Assembly (NCBI GenBank): GCA_036785705.1
Contig: JAWUZG010000051.1
Location: forward strand, 17,822,501 to 17,886,500
Source of the DNA: Acanthornis magna
Taxonomy: Eukaryota > Chordata > Aves > Passeriformes > Acanthizidae
Reading direction: 5' to 3'
DNA: 64,000 nt
Positions 37,801-48,603 of this stretch are shown piece after piece. Under the pieces are notes generated by a model. The model was not told the origin of the DNA. It did no database searches and was given only the letters and a program-made list of their open reading frames with translations. The stretch's first letter is position 1; the number at the start of each line of letters is the position of its first letter. Made by a program: the position numbers and the translations under genes.

Positions 37801-39057
37801 TGTGCTCAAAAGCCCTTTTTTGCTTTTAGTTTTTCAAGTAAATTTACCATAAAAACCTGCCATTCTCGTACAGAGATATGTTAATCCCTGCAGTTTGTAG
37901 TCATAAAAAAGTGTTTCATGCAAACAGAAAATGTAAAACTAAGTGTCAAGTTAAAGAGACTCTAGCCAGGTCCGTAGCTCCCTCCAGGCTGCACCTCATG
38001 GGAAAGTGTCTCTATAGACAGGGAAGCCAGGTCTAGTGACTTGCCATGGGGCACAGAGCAGCAGCACAAGTCCTGGTACAAGTGGTGTTCTACATCCTTT
38101 TAAACGGATCTAAATTATACTTCCTATTCCTGTTGCTTCCCCCCACCTGTCTGTATCTTCTCCCTGCTGGACCTGGACACTCTCACAGCAAGCAGGTGCC
38201 CCTCTCTGGCCTGCTGAGCAGGCACTGGGATGCCAGCACACATTTGGGAGGAGAGCAGCAACAAGCATTTGTGAAGTAATGAGGTACAGAGGGGTGCAAG
38301 GACTGTCCATCTGAAATCATTTTACACTTCTGTGGATCAGCGCCCTCAGCTCTGGGCTTCTAACATTAGGCATGTTCATGTCCTGGTGCCAAAGCATGGC
38401 TGGTTCTAGCAAGAAATATTTTAATTAACTCTGGGACTTCTGTCTCTCTATTGAGAAACAGACATTAGTGAGAGACTCACAATATCTTTTGAGATTAAAC
38501 TAATAAAATTTTCCCAGATATAGGCAGAGCAAAACCTGCTGATGAGAGAGGACTGAAACAAGCCAAATCTGCAGGCCTATAGCTGAATTTTGTAGCACAC
38601 TCACTTACCTTTAGTTATTTAATGAACAGCTCTGCAGGTGCCTATCCCCCTTGGGTAGGCCATATGTCAGCAAATATCAGCTAACCCTGTCTTAAAGGAA
38701 ACTCTTCATCTCCTTTATTCCAACCAACCTGCAGCAGCCTGGCAAAGGCCACAGCCAAGGCTACACAAATGAAAGAGTGTGCCTTTGAAAGGCCATGGGC
38801 AAGCAAATCTGTTAGCTGTGGACCTTATACACACTAGATCTTTCCCAAGGTCCACAGTGAAAACGTCTCTGCTGGTTGTCCCCAGGGACCAGCCAGCTGA
38901 GATTTCTGAGCCTGCTCTGCAAAGTGAGATCTGGTGTTGGATGTGACTGGCCCAGTGTTTCTGAGTTTGCTTTGGCACAGGCTTGTTGAAAATGGGCCAA
39001 ACACATTTTCAGCTGGCTCTCTCAAAGGCCTGTGTGAAGGCAATACCTCCTCAGTTT

Positions 39058-39090
<33 letters not shown>

Positions 39091-39600
39091 TATGTTCTAG
39101 CCCCCAGCTCCAATTCTTACTCATTCCGCTCCCCCCCTCCCCGTTCCATCTCTGACATCTGCACCAAGAGTGTGGGAAGTGCTGCCCGGTCAGCAGTGTG
39201 TGTGTGGGTCTAAGGGGTCTCAATGTGACACAAGGCACAAAGTCAAGGCTCTCAGAACCCTCCCCATAACCTCAGGCCAGGGTGTGTGTTTGGCTGGCAT
39301 GGTCTTGGTATGGAGCAGCTCAGCACCAGATTTACCTCCTGTGCACTCCGCCGTGCTGGAGACTGGCTGGGATGTGTTCTCCCAGTGCAGTGACCATCTG
39401 TCTTGTACAGGACGTGTGCGCTCACCGGGTTTTGAGGCTGGACAAGCTCAGCAGGGCCCAAAGAAGCAAGCAGGAGGAGTTGTCCTGGGGCTCTCGATCA
39501 GACCCTGCTCAGGCGTGCCTGAGGAACCTGCAGAATGGGAAGAATTCTGGGGACATATTTCAGCCCTGATGCCTTGTGCTACTTTCCCTGCCCCCTGCTC
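30361..39600. other. Intergenic, no gene seen
   Basis: Scattered open frames up to about 220 codons occur, but the longest (30910-31578) runs through microsatellite DNA. None shows a domain or matched splice sites. Long A-runs lie at about 34780-34806 and 39057-39081, and an AT-rich palindrome at 31423-31492. Confidence 0.5.
31385..31535. repeat. Compound (TG)n-(TA)n-(TG)n microsatellite with AT-rich palindrome
   Basis: Two TG runs flank a TA-rich core. The core at 31423-31492 is an inverted repeat centred between 31457 and 31458. By hand pairing, the 35-bp arms have about five mismatches. This is a cruciform-prone, slippage-prone structure. Confidence 0.85.
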
Positions 39601-39625
39601 TGTCCCCACCCCACCGATCAGCCTC

Positions 39626-39640
39626 TTTAACATGACAAAG
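39626..39640 (+). promoter_or_regulatory. Sox-Oct-like composite element of the + NANOG copy
   Basis: TTTAACATGACAAAG lies 170 bp upstream of the ATG and about 57 bp upstream of a TATA box. Mammalian NANOG promoters carry a composite OCT4/SOX2 site (TTTTGCATTACAATG); this one matches 11 of 15 positions, with a weak octamer half and a good SOX half. The same element sits upstream of the - NANOG copy in the same relative orientation, which argues that it is retained rather than random. Binding is inference. Confidence 0.5.
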
Positions 39641-39696
39641 AGCCCGGAGGAGGGGGCCAAGGTGAATATTGCAGTCCCAGGCAGGGAATGGCCGGC

Positions 39697-39702
39697 TATA
39701 AA
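39697..39702 (+). promoter_or_regulatory. TATA box of the + NANOG copy
   Basis: TATAAA inside GGCTATAAAGGCC. A start site about 30 bp downstream would give a 5' UTR of roughly 80 bp with no upstream ATG before 39810. Confidence 0.6.
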
Positions 39703-39809
39703 GGCCAGTCTGTGCTTCGGGGCTACCTCAGCTCACTGGTGAGACCTGACCCCCAGGAGAAGGTGGCATCTGCTGTAAGGTGGGGGATCCACCCCTTGGG
39801 CTGCTCCCC

Positions 39810-40008
39810 ATGTGTGCACACCTGGCACTGCCCCCATACCAGGCGTACCCCGGCGGGGCTGGCATGGGGTACATGGAGTTTTACTGGAACACAGTGGGTG
39901 AGGCAGGACAAGGACAAGGACAAGGACAAGGCCCCACAGCAGCCAGGCCAGCGGGAGCCGCTGCCACCAGGCAATCCCCAGAGGCAGGAGGGAAGAGACT
40001 CACAGCAG
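39810..40008 (+). CDS. + NANOG copy, exon 1
   Basis: Residues 1-66 and the first base of codon 67. N-terminal transactivation-like region with the MCAHLALPPYQAYPG start and a GQ repeat at 39906-39929. Donor GTAAGG, phase 1 as in the - copy. Confidence 0.8.
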
Positions 40009-43000
40009 GTAAGGCTTTCCAGTGAAATCCAGGAGCTGATCCCCAGGATACCTCTGGTCCCAGGCCAGGCTCAAATGACTTTGAGTGTATTTTTCTCTCT
40101 CCCTGCCTTGGTTTCCTAGTGTGTGACCTAGGCTAACTGCGGTGTGGTAGGCAAGGAAGAGGGGTGACCTTGGCCAGCCACACCACCTGTCCATGCTGCT
40201 TTTCTTTGGTGACTGCCACCCGGTTTCCTAAACCTCAACAGAGCCTGCAAGGATTGAGGTTGTCAGGTCTGCGCTCCAGGATGAAGGACAGTGTGACAAC
40301 CTGGTCTTATGGAAGTTCACAGTTCTTGGGGCAGGAATGTCTGAGCCTCCTTTTAGTTAAATGCTGTCATGTGTGCTATAGAGAGAAGTATCCTGGAGAT
40401 ACTACTTGTGGCATCCCTTATCCCCTTACAAATTCCTTGCACCTTTTATGTGCTTATTAAACATGAGCCAAGGCCTGCTCTGAATCACTGGGTGCTGGGA
40501 GATCTGCTCCTTTAAATCTAGCATTGTTACTCACTGCTTCTTCCATTCTGCCATTTTCCTCTATTTTTCCCTCTCCCTTCTGTGCTCTTGTTGCTTTGCC
40601 TTTCCCTTTTTACCAAAAAGTCCCAGGCACCTCCGCAGTGGCATTTTCTGTTCCTGCCATTCCTCTCCTACTCCAGTGAGTGGCAATAGAAGAGCTGATG
40701 AAAGCAGGTTTTGGCCCTCATTATGGTCAGCAGGGTAATGTTCAAGCAAGGTAAATGGGTGGGAGGAGAGCCAGGTTTTAGGGTGCCACTTTCAAGCTGT
40801 CAATTGCTATAGAAAGCTACAGGCTCAGGCAGAGTGACTCTGGCTTCTTGGCATGTGGCTACCTGCCATATACTTTGGAGAAAGGCTTAAGTTCTCTGCA
40901 CACTGCCTGCCCCACAAAGGCAGCAGGCAGATGGACTCCTTCGTGTCCCCAGTGGGCCTGGTACACTGACTTGAACCCCATCTTCAAACACTCTCCTTTG
41001 ATACCCCTCTCAGAGAGAGCCCAGTCGTGGAAGTGATGGCCTACAGACGTCAGGGGCTTGTGGGAGTGGGTTTGTCAAAGGCTTTCGTGTTCATGTCTGT
41101 TGCACTGTTGTTGGTGTTTCTTGCTTCCTTTCTTCTTTACCCTCTTCTCATGGGAGAGGGAGAGCTTTTGTCCTGAGTTTGAGCTCCACATGATAAATTA
41201 CATGGGGGCTTGTGATGACAAGCTGAGCAGGAGCATGTGGGGTCTTTAGCTCTACAGTGTCTTGTTGTGGTCCCTGTCTAACAGGAGACTTTCCTGTTTT
41301 CCAAGCCCACATTCCCAGCATGCTCACTTCCTACCTAAAAGGTTTTTACTGTAAAGTCTGCAAGAACCAAGTATCCTGTGATCCCACACAAAATTTTAGC
41401 TTCCCATGCAACCAGATCAGATGTTCATCTTCCTTGAGGCTCTGCAATCTGTGCAAACCCCAAGGACAAACTACTGCAGGACAATTTGCAGAGGAGTAGC
41501 CGGAGGAGGGAGGAATGGGCAGATTCATCACTGGTCTTAGGAGGAAGAGGAATGACTGGCATGACAGCCCTGCAGTCATGGCTGGGCTGAGAAGGTCTCA
41601 GCTTCTCTCAGACCCCAGTAACCTGGCATCTGACACAGTTTCTTATTCCTTCAGCCTGAATGACTTTGCATCTTGGCAGCTTTTGTCTGTACTAGTAGCC
41701 CATATTCCTCAGGAAGTTTTTCCTTTAGGTCTTTATCTCAACTTTGTCACCAACAGAGACCCCTTGAGACACATCCCAGGACAAATGAGAAGGGGTTTAG
41801 ACGCCACCTTCTGCACTCTTGAATTTTGTCCCCTTTGTCCCTGGTACAGGATTACTGGCTCCTCTCACCTGTTTCACACACTCTCTCCCTCTCCACTTCC
41901 ACGTGAAATTTCTCTCCTTCATTCTTCTCTCACCAAAAGCCCCTCTCAGACAAACAGGTCCCTCCACCTACACATGTGTTTCCAGCAGTGGCATGGACTC
42001 TGTTGGGAGACAAAGGCCAACAGGACTGAGCCAATATCCAATGCCTGATGCTCTGTACCTGCTGCCCTCACTGTGAGCACTGGCTGCTCTGCCCCACTGT
42101 ACACCCTGGTCAGAGGTTGTTTTGTCTCTATCGAGTGCCTTGATATTGCTGGGCAGGCAGTTTTGGGGAGTCCAGTCACCAACCCAGAGCTGTGTTTGCA
42201 GTCGTGGCAAGGCCTTTTTACACCACAGTCACCCTGAAACATTACTGAGGCCTTCTGGAGGAGGATAGTTCACTATGAACCAATGTGCACCACTGTCTTG
42301 CACCGCTGTCTGCCCTGCCTTTCTGCCTGGCAAAGGGGAGCCATGAGCATCCTGGAGGGGACTGAGCTGGGAAGCTGCTCACTCTCAGTGCACTTGTCTA
42401 TGCTTGCAGATCCATGAGGAAAGGAGGGTCACACAATCCTTTGCTTCAAGAAAGCTCCTGTCTGGTAGGCAAGGAGCTCTACAACAGGCAAGGAGCATGC
42501 TCATACCCTTACAGCTGCATGCTATGCCTCGCATACCTATTCTCATTTTTTTATTTACAGAAGTATCCCCAGCTTCGTCCAGTTCTGGGAATTTCAGCCA
42601 ATTCACACCAGATTCAGCCACCAGTCCACATTCATCATCCTCGTCCCCGCAGCCTACAGCTCAGTCTCAGAAGGGCAGAGAATATGGCGTGGAGGGGATG
42701 AGGAAGACCAAGAGCCGCACAGCTTTCTCCAAGGAGCAGCTGCAAACCCTGCACCAGCGCTTCCAGAGTCAGAAGTACCTCAGCCCTCAGCAGATTCGGG
42801 AGCTAGCTGTTGCCCTGGGGCTCACCTACAAGCAGGTGAACATGAAGACTTTGACCCACAGTATATTGATCTCACAGTGGCTGAATGGTCACATAAGGAA
42901 GTGACAGGATAGAAAGAAGAGTCCCCAGCAGGGACTGAGGCAAAGGTGCCAGCTAACAGTTGCTTCCCTGCTTATTTGTGCCCAGAGATCAGAAGTTCTT

Positions 43001-45001
43001 TTGCGGATAGAAGGGTCAGTGGCACCTCATTTGGGCCTCCCAAGTCAGGGCTCAGTTAAGGGTTCTGTTGCCAACACTCGTAGCAGAATTGCAAACCCAG
43101 TGATGAATATTTTGTTTGCCACAGTCTCTACCCTGGGCTTGACAGCACTTCACAGATTTTTCCCTGCGCTGTGAACTTCACAGAAAAACCCCAGTATGCA
43201 TCAGTTCTCTGAATCACAGGGATGAGACATGCTGAAAGCTCTTGCTAGTGTCTCCCAGGGTTTATCTCGTCCAATGTCTAATAATGCTCCACAGTCAGCA
43301 CTGCCTGGCTGCTTGACACCTGCTCCCTGCTCCATGTGGGTGCCACTAGGTTTACACATCACTGCTGATCTCCACTAGGCTGAGTGTAGTGAAATGGTGC
43401 TGTTATAAGTTAGAGACAAAAGCCAGGCCAATTAAAATAATTTGATTTATTGAGCAAGCTACAGCAAGCAAAAACAGTGCTGGGCGACTGGGGAGTCTCT
43501 GCTCCGCCAACGGCTCGACCACCCCTCCTAATGTCTCTTAATTTATAGCCTCCTTGTTCCGGTACACGTATATCTTCCGAGAGTACTCTGCGTCGGCGCG
43601 GGCTGTTGCTAGGGGGTCTTTTTCTGCCTTCTGGTGGTCGTGAGGCTGAAGGCCGTAGTCTTCCGGGGGGGGGCTCATACATTGCTTACTTCACTGGATA
43701 CAGGTCATCCTGACCTTACTTGGTTATCTATTCTCTCTGTTCATGCTTAGACACCTGTTTTTCTTGGCCTTGCCTAGCTTTTTGTTCGGCCTTGCTTAGA
43801 AACAGACTTGTGAGCTTCCTGACTCGTTTTAACCATTTATTCCCTGGCTTAAGCAAGATTTGATTAACAAACACACACGGTTATTTATCACAATGCTGCC
43901 TCAAATGATGCCTTCCTAAAGCGGGGCGGGGGGGGGGCCTGGGCAATGGGGCACAAGAGCTTGCAGTTACAAGTCCAAAATCTGCCTGGCATTTGGATTT
44001 CAGGGCTGGGCATGAGGGCCTGGATGCCCTGAGACTCAAGAAGTTATACATGCATTTTAGCATTTTAAGTGCACACATACAGCACACGCTGAACTGGTTC
44101 TGTCAGGAGCAAGGCAGGTGGGACAGTCTGCTCTTCCCTTCAATCCACATCCCTGCAAGGCTGCTTTCACAGCACAGACACAGCCGGGGGCGGGGGTGGG
44201 GGGGGGATAGGAAATGGCCCTGGAATTCGCCTCAGCAAGGAACTTTGAATTTGGGAACTGCTGGGTACAAGGAGCAAGTCTGTCCCTTCTCTGTTCACAA
44301 GTATGCAGAAACAGTGTCTTAGAAGTTTGCCTGTAGTGCAGAGGGCTTGTAAAGGTCTTGGTGGATCTGATTTATAGTCATTCACCTCCATGACTGGAAT
44401 GAGTCGATTTGTCTCAACTATCACTGTCTCTTGACACAGAGCCGACCCCTCCCCCTTCACACAGTTGCACTAGCCACCTGCTGAGGCTGCTAGACAGACC
44501 TCTCCCCGTGGCAACAACCCCCAGGAGTTCTTAAAGGCTTTTATCTGCTGCTGCCCGTGCATCTCTGCCATCTGGTCACTCTCCCTCTGGTTCTTCCTGC
44601 TTGTGAATTTGGTAACATTTGCTCTTTCCTCTCCTTTGCTGACATTGCTTCTGCTCTCCCTTCCCCACCCAGGTGAAGACTTGGTTCCAGAATCGGAGGA
44701 TGAAGCTGAAAAGGTGCCAGAAGCACAGCCTGTGGAGTGAACGGGCTCAGTGCCTCATGCAAGTAGGAACACAGCACATGGTTCATCATTGCTCTTCTGT
44801 CTGGGTAGATCAGTCCTGTGTTTCCTCCATGGGAGCAACTTAAGCATAGGAGTATCAGTGTACCCAGCCTCCTGGTTTGCTCAACACAGAGGCACAGACT
44901 TGGCACAGCCCTCCCATGTACTGCAAGTAGCCCAGCAGTGGGCTGACTATGCCACAGAAATGTTTCCAGGAAAAAGCTGTTTTCCTCCTATGTATATATT
45001 T

Positions 45002-45059
<58 letters not shown>

Positions 45060-45598
45060 GATTGTGTATCCACCCCTGAGCTATGGGGATGGACACTGTT
45101 CTTCTTGTCCTCCATGCCATTGCCGTTGGTCAAGAGACAACATGAATTGTGAAGGGACAGAGCCCCAGTACATGCCAGGCCTGTGGACACCAGTGGAGAA
45201 GCTATGTGTTCTGACTTACTGCCTTTCCCTTTCAGAGTGGCTTCCAGACTGGTACTTACCTGGACATGCACCCCAAATTCCACCAGGGCTACCCCATCAC
45301 TGCAGCTAGCAACATCCAGACCACGCCTGCCCCCCGTCAGCACTATGGAGCAGGGCAGAACGCTTACACCATCGTGACCAGCGAGGATGGAGGAGTCTTT
45401 GGCAAAGGTGGGGGGACCTGCAGTGTCCAGCAGACAGTGGGCTTCATTGCCCAGCACAAAGTAGACTTTTACCACAGCTATCCTGGCAGTGTGGAATATC
45501 CAGGCTCAAAGGCAGGTGATGGCTGTAATTTTCACCACTCAGCCGCTATGGGGGCTCCTTTCCCAACCACTGCCGGCCATCATCTCTATCATTCCTAA
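39810..45598 (+). CDS. NANOG-like homeobox protein, + strand paralog, 4 exons, intact
   Basis: Homeodomain transcription factor of the NANOG family, nuclear by family. Exons: 39810-40008, 42561-42835, 44673-44762 and 45236-45598, all GT-AG, phases 1, 0, 0. The joined frame is 927 bp, 308 aa plus TAA. The N-terminus (MCAHLALPPY) corresponds to MSAHLATPSY of the - copy. A Ser/Pro-rich region with PDSATSP precedes the homeodomain at about residues 115-174. Helix 3 reads WFQNRRMKLKRC, with Arg at homeodomain position 52 where NANOG usually has Gln. The C-terminal part keeps YLD, FHQG, SVQQT and FYHSY but ends 17 residues earlier than the partner. Oddities are a (Gly-Gln)4 run from a GGACAA repeat, a weak Kozak context and an LTR in intron 2. 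It may be a functional diverged paralog; expression is unknown. I give no symbol because naming of this copy is uncertain. Confidence 0.85.
39906..39929 (+). repeat. Coding GGACAA hexanucleotide repeat, 4 units
   Basis: Four perfect units encode Gly-Gln four times in exon 1 of the + NANOG copy. Unit gain or loss keeps the frame. The - copy has no such run. Confidence 0.9.
42561..42835 (+). CDS. + NANOG copy, exon 2
   Basis: Completes codon 67, then runs to residue 158: Ser/Pro-rich segment and homeodomain helices 1, 2 and the start of 3 (SRTAFSKEQL ... LTYKQ). It is 275 bp, exactly the length of exon 2 of the - copy. Acceptor TTTACAG, donor GTGAAC. Confidence 0.9.
43401..43892 (-). mobile_element. 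Solo-type LTR of an endogenous retrovirus in + NANOG intron 2
   Basis: On the - strand the block starts TGTGATAAATAACC and ends TTATAACA. It has a TATA box (GGCTATAAATTAAG, about 43537-43551) and an AATAAA at 43446-43451 near its 3' end, in the order expected of an LTR. Seven bases on each side match with one mismatch (43394-43400 and 43893-43899), which is only weak support for a target duplication. A shorter boundary at 43681 is possible. It is antisense to the host gene. No internal viral genes are present. Confidence 0.6.
44186..44206 (+). other. G-quadruplex-prone run in + NANOG intron 2
   Basis: Twenty-one bases with only one C and one T among G residues, giving several adjacent G-runs. 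A second G-rich run lies near 43920-43938. Both are in the intron between the two homeodomain exons. Confidence 0.5.
44673..44762 (+). CDS. + NANOG copy, exon 3
   Basis: Residues 159-188: recognition helix VKTWFQNRRMKLKRCQK and following linker to LMQ. 90 bp, the same as the partner. The donor is CAA-GTAGGA, a little weaker than the partner's CAG-GTAAGT. Confidence 0.9.
45003..45060. repeat. (TATC)n tetranucleotide microsatellite
   Basis: About 14 uninterrupted units in intron 3 of the + NANOG copy, between exon 3 (ends 44762) and exon 4 (starts 45236). Confidence 0.95.
45236..45598 (+). CDS. + NANOG copy, exon 4 (terminal)
   Basis: Residues 189-308: Tyr/Gln/Gly-rich C-terminal region with YLDM, FHQGY, GAGQNAY and FYHSYPG, ending HHLYHS and TAA at 45596-45598. 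The ending differs completely from the - copy, which runs 17 residues further. Confidence 0.88.
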   Translation, partial: SGFQTGTYLDMHPKFHQGYPITAASNIQTTPAPRQHYGAGQNAYTIVTSEDGGVFGKGGGTCSVQQTVGFIAQHKVDFYHSYPGSVEYPGSKAGDGCNFHHSAAMGAPFPTTAGHHLYHS

Positions 45599-46945
45599 GC
45601 ACTCTGGATGTGGGGTACTTGGGCAGCCAGGAAACAAATCCTATTCTTATCTCTCCCTTTGTTATTCGTGTGCCGTCCAACCCAGGGACACCTTGTAGCT
45701 AGAACCTGTTTTGGCACCCAGGTAAGTGCCTGCAGGCACACAGACGTGCAGAGACCCGTTTGCCCAGGTACGCACACACAACCCTTTGTGTGCCCATAGA
45801 CGTGTACACAAACGCACACATACACACACACACACTCCTTCCTTGATTGGCACAGACAACCTTATAGCCTTTATAGCAAAACCCAAGATCTGGCTACTCA
45901 GTTTATGCCCTGAATCTTCTAAATTATGGATCTTGTAACTTGTCTCAGAGGAAGCAGAGATTCCTTTGGGAATCTTGTTTCTACGTATCACTGTGCAGTT
46001 GTGTGTACATAACACATGAAGCCAGGGGCTGGTCACATACCTTTAACTGAAGTTGGAGAAGCTATTGCCATGTGCCAGGTATCTCAAGTCAAAGAAACAG
46101 GTGAGTAACTATCACCTACCTTAAGAATTTCCCCTACCCAGCAATATTGAATACTGGGACTATCATAGAGGTACTATGAATTTTAAACTTAAGACTATAT
46201 AAGAGTCTAAATACCTAAAAACATGTGTGTGGCAAAGTACGTGTAATAACAGACCTTCAGTTCCCTGAGTCATGAATTTTCTATCACTGTTTGATGATGA
46301 CAATGAATTTCTCTTAATGCAATGAAGTAGCTGCCATGGTTAAAAAAATATGTGCATAAAATGAAGGCAATGATTTCTGTGACTGGAGTAATAAGAGGCA
46401 TGGTCTTCTATTGGCAAAGTTGATTTATGTACCTGTGCCCCACAGCTGTTTGTTCCCTCTCCCACTCACTCATGCAGGCTCTTTTTGACCCTGCTGTAAA
46501 CTGTATGGTGTGCTGACTTTGGCTGGGTTAGTTAATTTTCTTCAGAGTATCTAGGATGGGGCTGTTGTGGATTTGTGCTGAGAATGGGGTTGATAATACG
46601 GAGATGTTTTCATTATTGCTGACAGAGCTTGCACAGTGTCAAAGCCTTTTCTGCTTCTATCTCCCTGACAGCGAGAAAGATGGGGGTGCACAAGGAGTTA
46701 GGAGGAGACACAGCTGGGATGGCAGACCCCGACTGAGCAAATGGATATTCCGCACCATATGGCAATGTGCTCAGTGTAAAAAGCTGGGGGAAGGAAGAGA
46801 GGGACATCCAGAGTGATGGCATTTGTCTTCCTAAGTAACCCTTACACGCGATGGGGCCCTGTTGTCCTGGAGGTGGCCTGCCCATGGGAAGGGATGAATT
46901 AATTCCTTTCTGTTTGTGTGTGTGGCTTTTGCTCGAGCTATTAAA
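45599..46945 (+). other. Possible 3' UTR of + NANOG copy (end uncertain)
   Basis: No consensus AATAAA is evident soon after the stop. The first fair signal I find is ATTAAA at 46940-46945, which lies inside an ERVL-type LTR end. The mRNA may therefore use a retroviral poly(A) signal; this is inference. Confidence 0.3.
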
Positions 46946-47075
46946 CTATTTTTATCTCAACCCACGAGTTTTCTCACTTTTACCCTTCTGATTCTTTCCC
47001 CCACCCCAGTGGCAGGGAGTGACCAGGTGAGTGGCTGCATGGTGCTTATGTGCTGCCTGGCATTGAACCACAGTA
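46932..47075 (+). mobile_element. 3' end of an avian ERVL-type LTR
   Basis: The stretch around TTTTTATCTCAACCCACGAG followed by TTTTCTCACTTTTACCCTTC is the highly recognisable R-U5 end of a common bird ERVL LTR family. It continues to GGCTGCATGGTGCTT and a diverged end near CATTGAACCACAGTA. The U3 part upstream is missing or too diverged to see, so this is a truncated LTR. Confidence 0.7.
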
Positions 47076-48149
47076 CGTGGCCAGCATGATTTGGGGGAAG
47101 AATATGGCCTTTGGGATGGTGAGTCATAGAACCTTGGCACAGCCCCCACGCCTTCCCCCTACAGCCAGAAAGTGGCTAATGTTGGGAAAGACTGTTGGAA
47201 CCATCAGAAGGGTGGGGAACAATTAAGTCAACTGAAAAGGTGCTGGCTAACATCGGAAGGTGGACTACAATAGCAGTAATTATCAGGGCTCTCACACCAG
47301 TATGAGGATATTTTTCAGTTTTTCTCGAGCCATTAGGGGTGTTTCCTTACCTGAATATCAGCTAAAGCCTTTCCATGCCAACCCATCAAAGGCTGCTGTA
47401 GGTGATAAAGTTGAGCTTGGGACTGATCCTCACTAATAATTCTCTGGAAAAGGAGTCACATCATGCCCTGCTCCTTCAGAGATGCTTTAGGACAGGCCAG
47501 GTTCTTGCTGTGAAAGCTCTGGGGCTGGCTTGCAGAAAGCTGCTGTCTGTAAGAACAACAGTTGTGATCTCCCTGCTATTGACCTTCAGCAAAGTAGTGC
47601 TAACAAACACTTTCAAATCCTGCAATTTCCTAAGAGACAGAAATTTTTCAGAGGTCATCACTCAAAGACAGATCTTATTGCCACAGGTGGTTATGGAGTC
47701 CAAAAGCCTGCAGCAATTCCAACAGGCAAGTAAGCAGCTTCCAGGAGGGGAGATCATTGATGTCTGCAGTATCAGGAGCTGCATTCCCAATGTCCTGTGT
47801 AAAAACAGCAGGAATGCAGCTCCTGTAAGGAGGAGTCCCTGAGCCCCAGCCAGCCAGAGGGACACTGGGGACTTGGTTTCTTTTCTGGTCTTTCTCTAGT
47901 ATCTATGCAATGACTTAGATGGATCTTGGGGCTTACCCAAAAGCAGAAGTCCCAATGTTGTAATTTGTAAAAGATTTAATGGTTTGGACACTGCCCAGCT
48001 GCTAGAGAGCAGAGGGACTTTCATTGAATATGAGAAATTAATTCTAGCCTAGTTCTGAAAGAGATTCACAGATATGACCCAAGGCTGCTCTTCAAAACTT
48101 TGGACAGCATGAAGATAACATGGTCCTCAGAGGTAGGAAAAAAAACTTG
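47076..48149. other. Intergenic between the two NANOG genes, no gene seen
   Basis: A 146-codon open frame at 47402-47842 has no domain I recognise and no splice context, so I do not call it. Confidence 0.45.
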
Positions 48150-48603
48150 GGGTTGATAGGAAAGATGTGTGCTAATGTCTTCACAAACAATTCCACGGGT
48201 GAGGGTATGGGTGTTTATGTCTTTGAAATGGGTCTTAATGTCTCTACCCACTTCAAGCCATAGGTTTGTTACAGAGCCCAGACAGTTTGACTCCTGAAGC
48301 AAACAAAGGGGTCCGCACAAGCCTGAGTTTGGGGGAAAATGATATGTTTAAAGGGGGGAATATGTGGTAGGCAGTTTGGGGAGGCTGTACCTTCCTAGTA
48401 CTTCAGCATATGGGGAAAGGAAGAGGGCAACATGCAGCTAGGAGTTTAAGATAAAAGGAGGCTGCATCCTCTGAAACCTCGAGAGAGAGAAAATCCTGCA
48501 GGCGTGTGCCCCAGTGGACTGTTGCCCTTCATGTGAATAAAATTGCAGGACTCCTCTGTTTCCTTTATGGACACTGGCTTTTTGTAGCGTGATTTTCTGT
48601 ACA
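48150..48603 (+). mobile_element. Endogenous retrovirus 3' fragment with 3' LTR (copy 1)
   Basis: About 210 bp of retroviral 3' internal sequence, a polypurine tract (AAAGGGGGG, 48350-48358), then an LTR from TGTGGTAGG (48363) to CTGTACA (48603). The LTR has a TTTAAGATAAAAGG TATA-like box and GTGAATAAA near its 3' side. The purine tract placed just before TG resembles gammaretrovirus-like ERV1 elements. No viral gene is intact. The same family occurs at 52.9 and 57.2 kb in the other orientation. Confidence 0.75.

Noticed and set aside
41515..42048. 177-codon open frame upstream of + NANOG exon 2 as an extra exon
   Set aside because: Lies in intron 1, has no family similarity, and the exon 1 to exon 2 splice already gives a correct phase and full homology.
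47402..47842. 146-codon open frame between the NANOG genes
   Set aside because: No recognisable domain, codon pattern or splice context.
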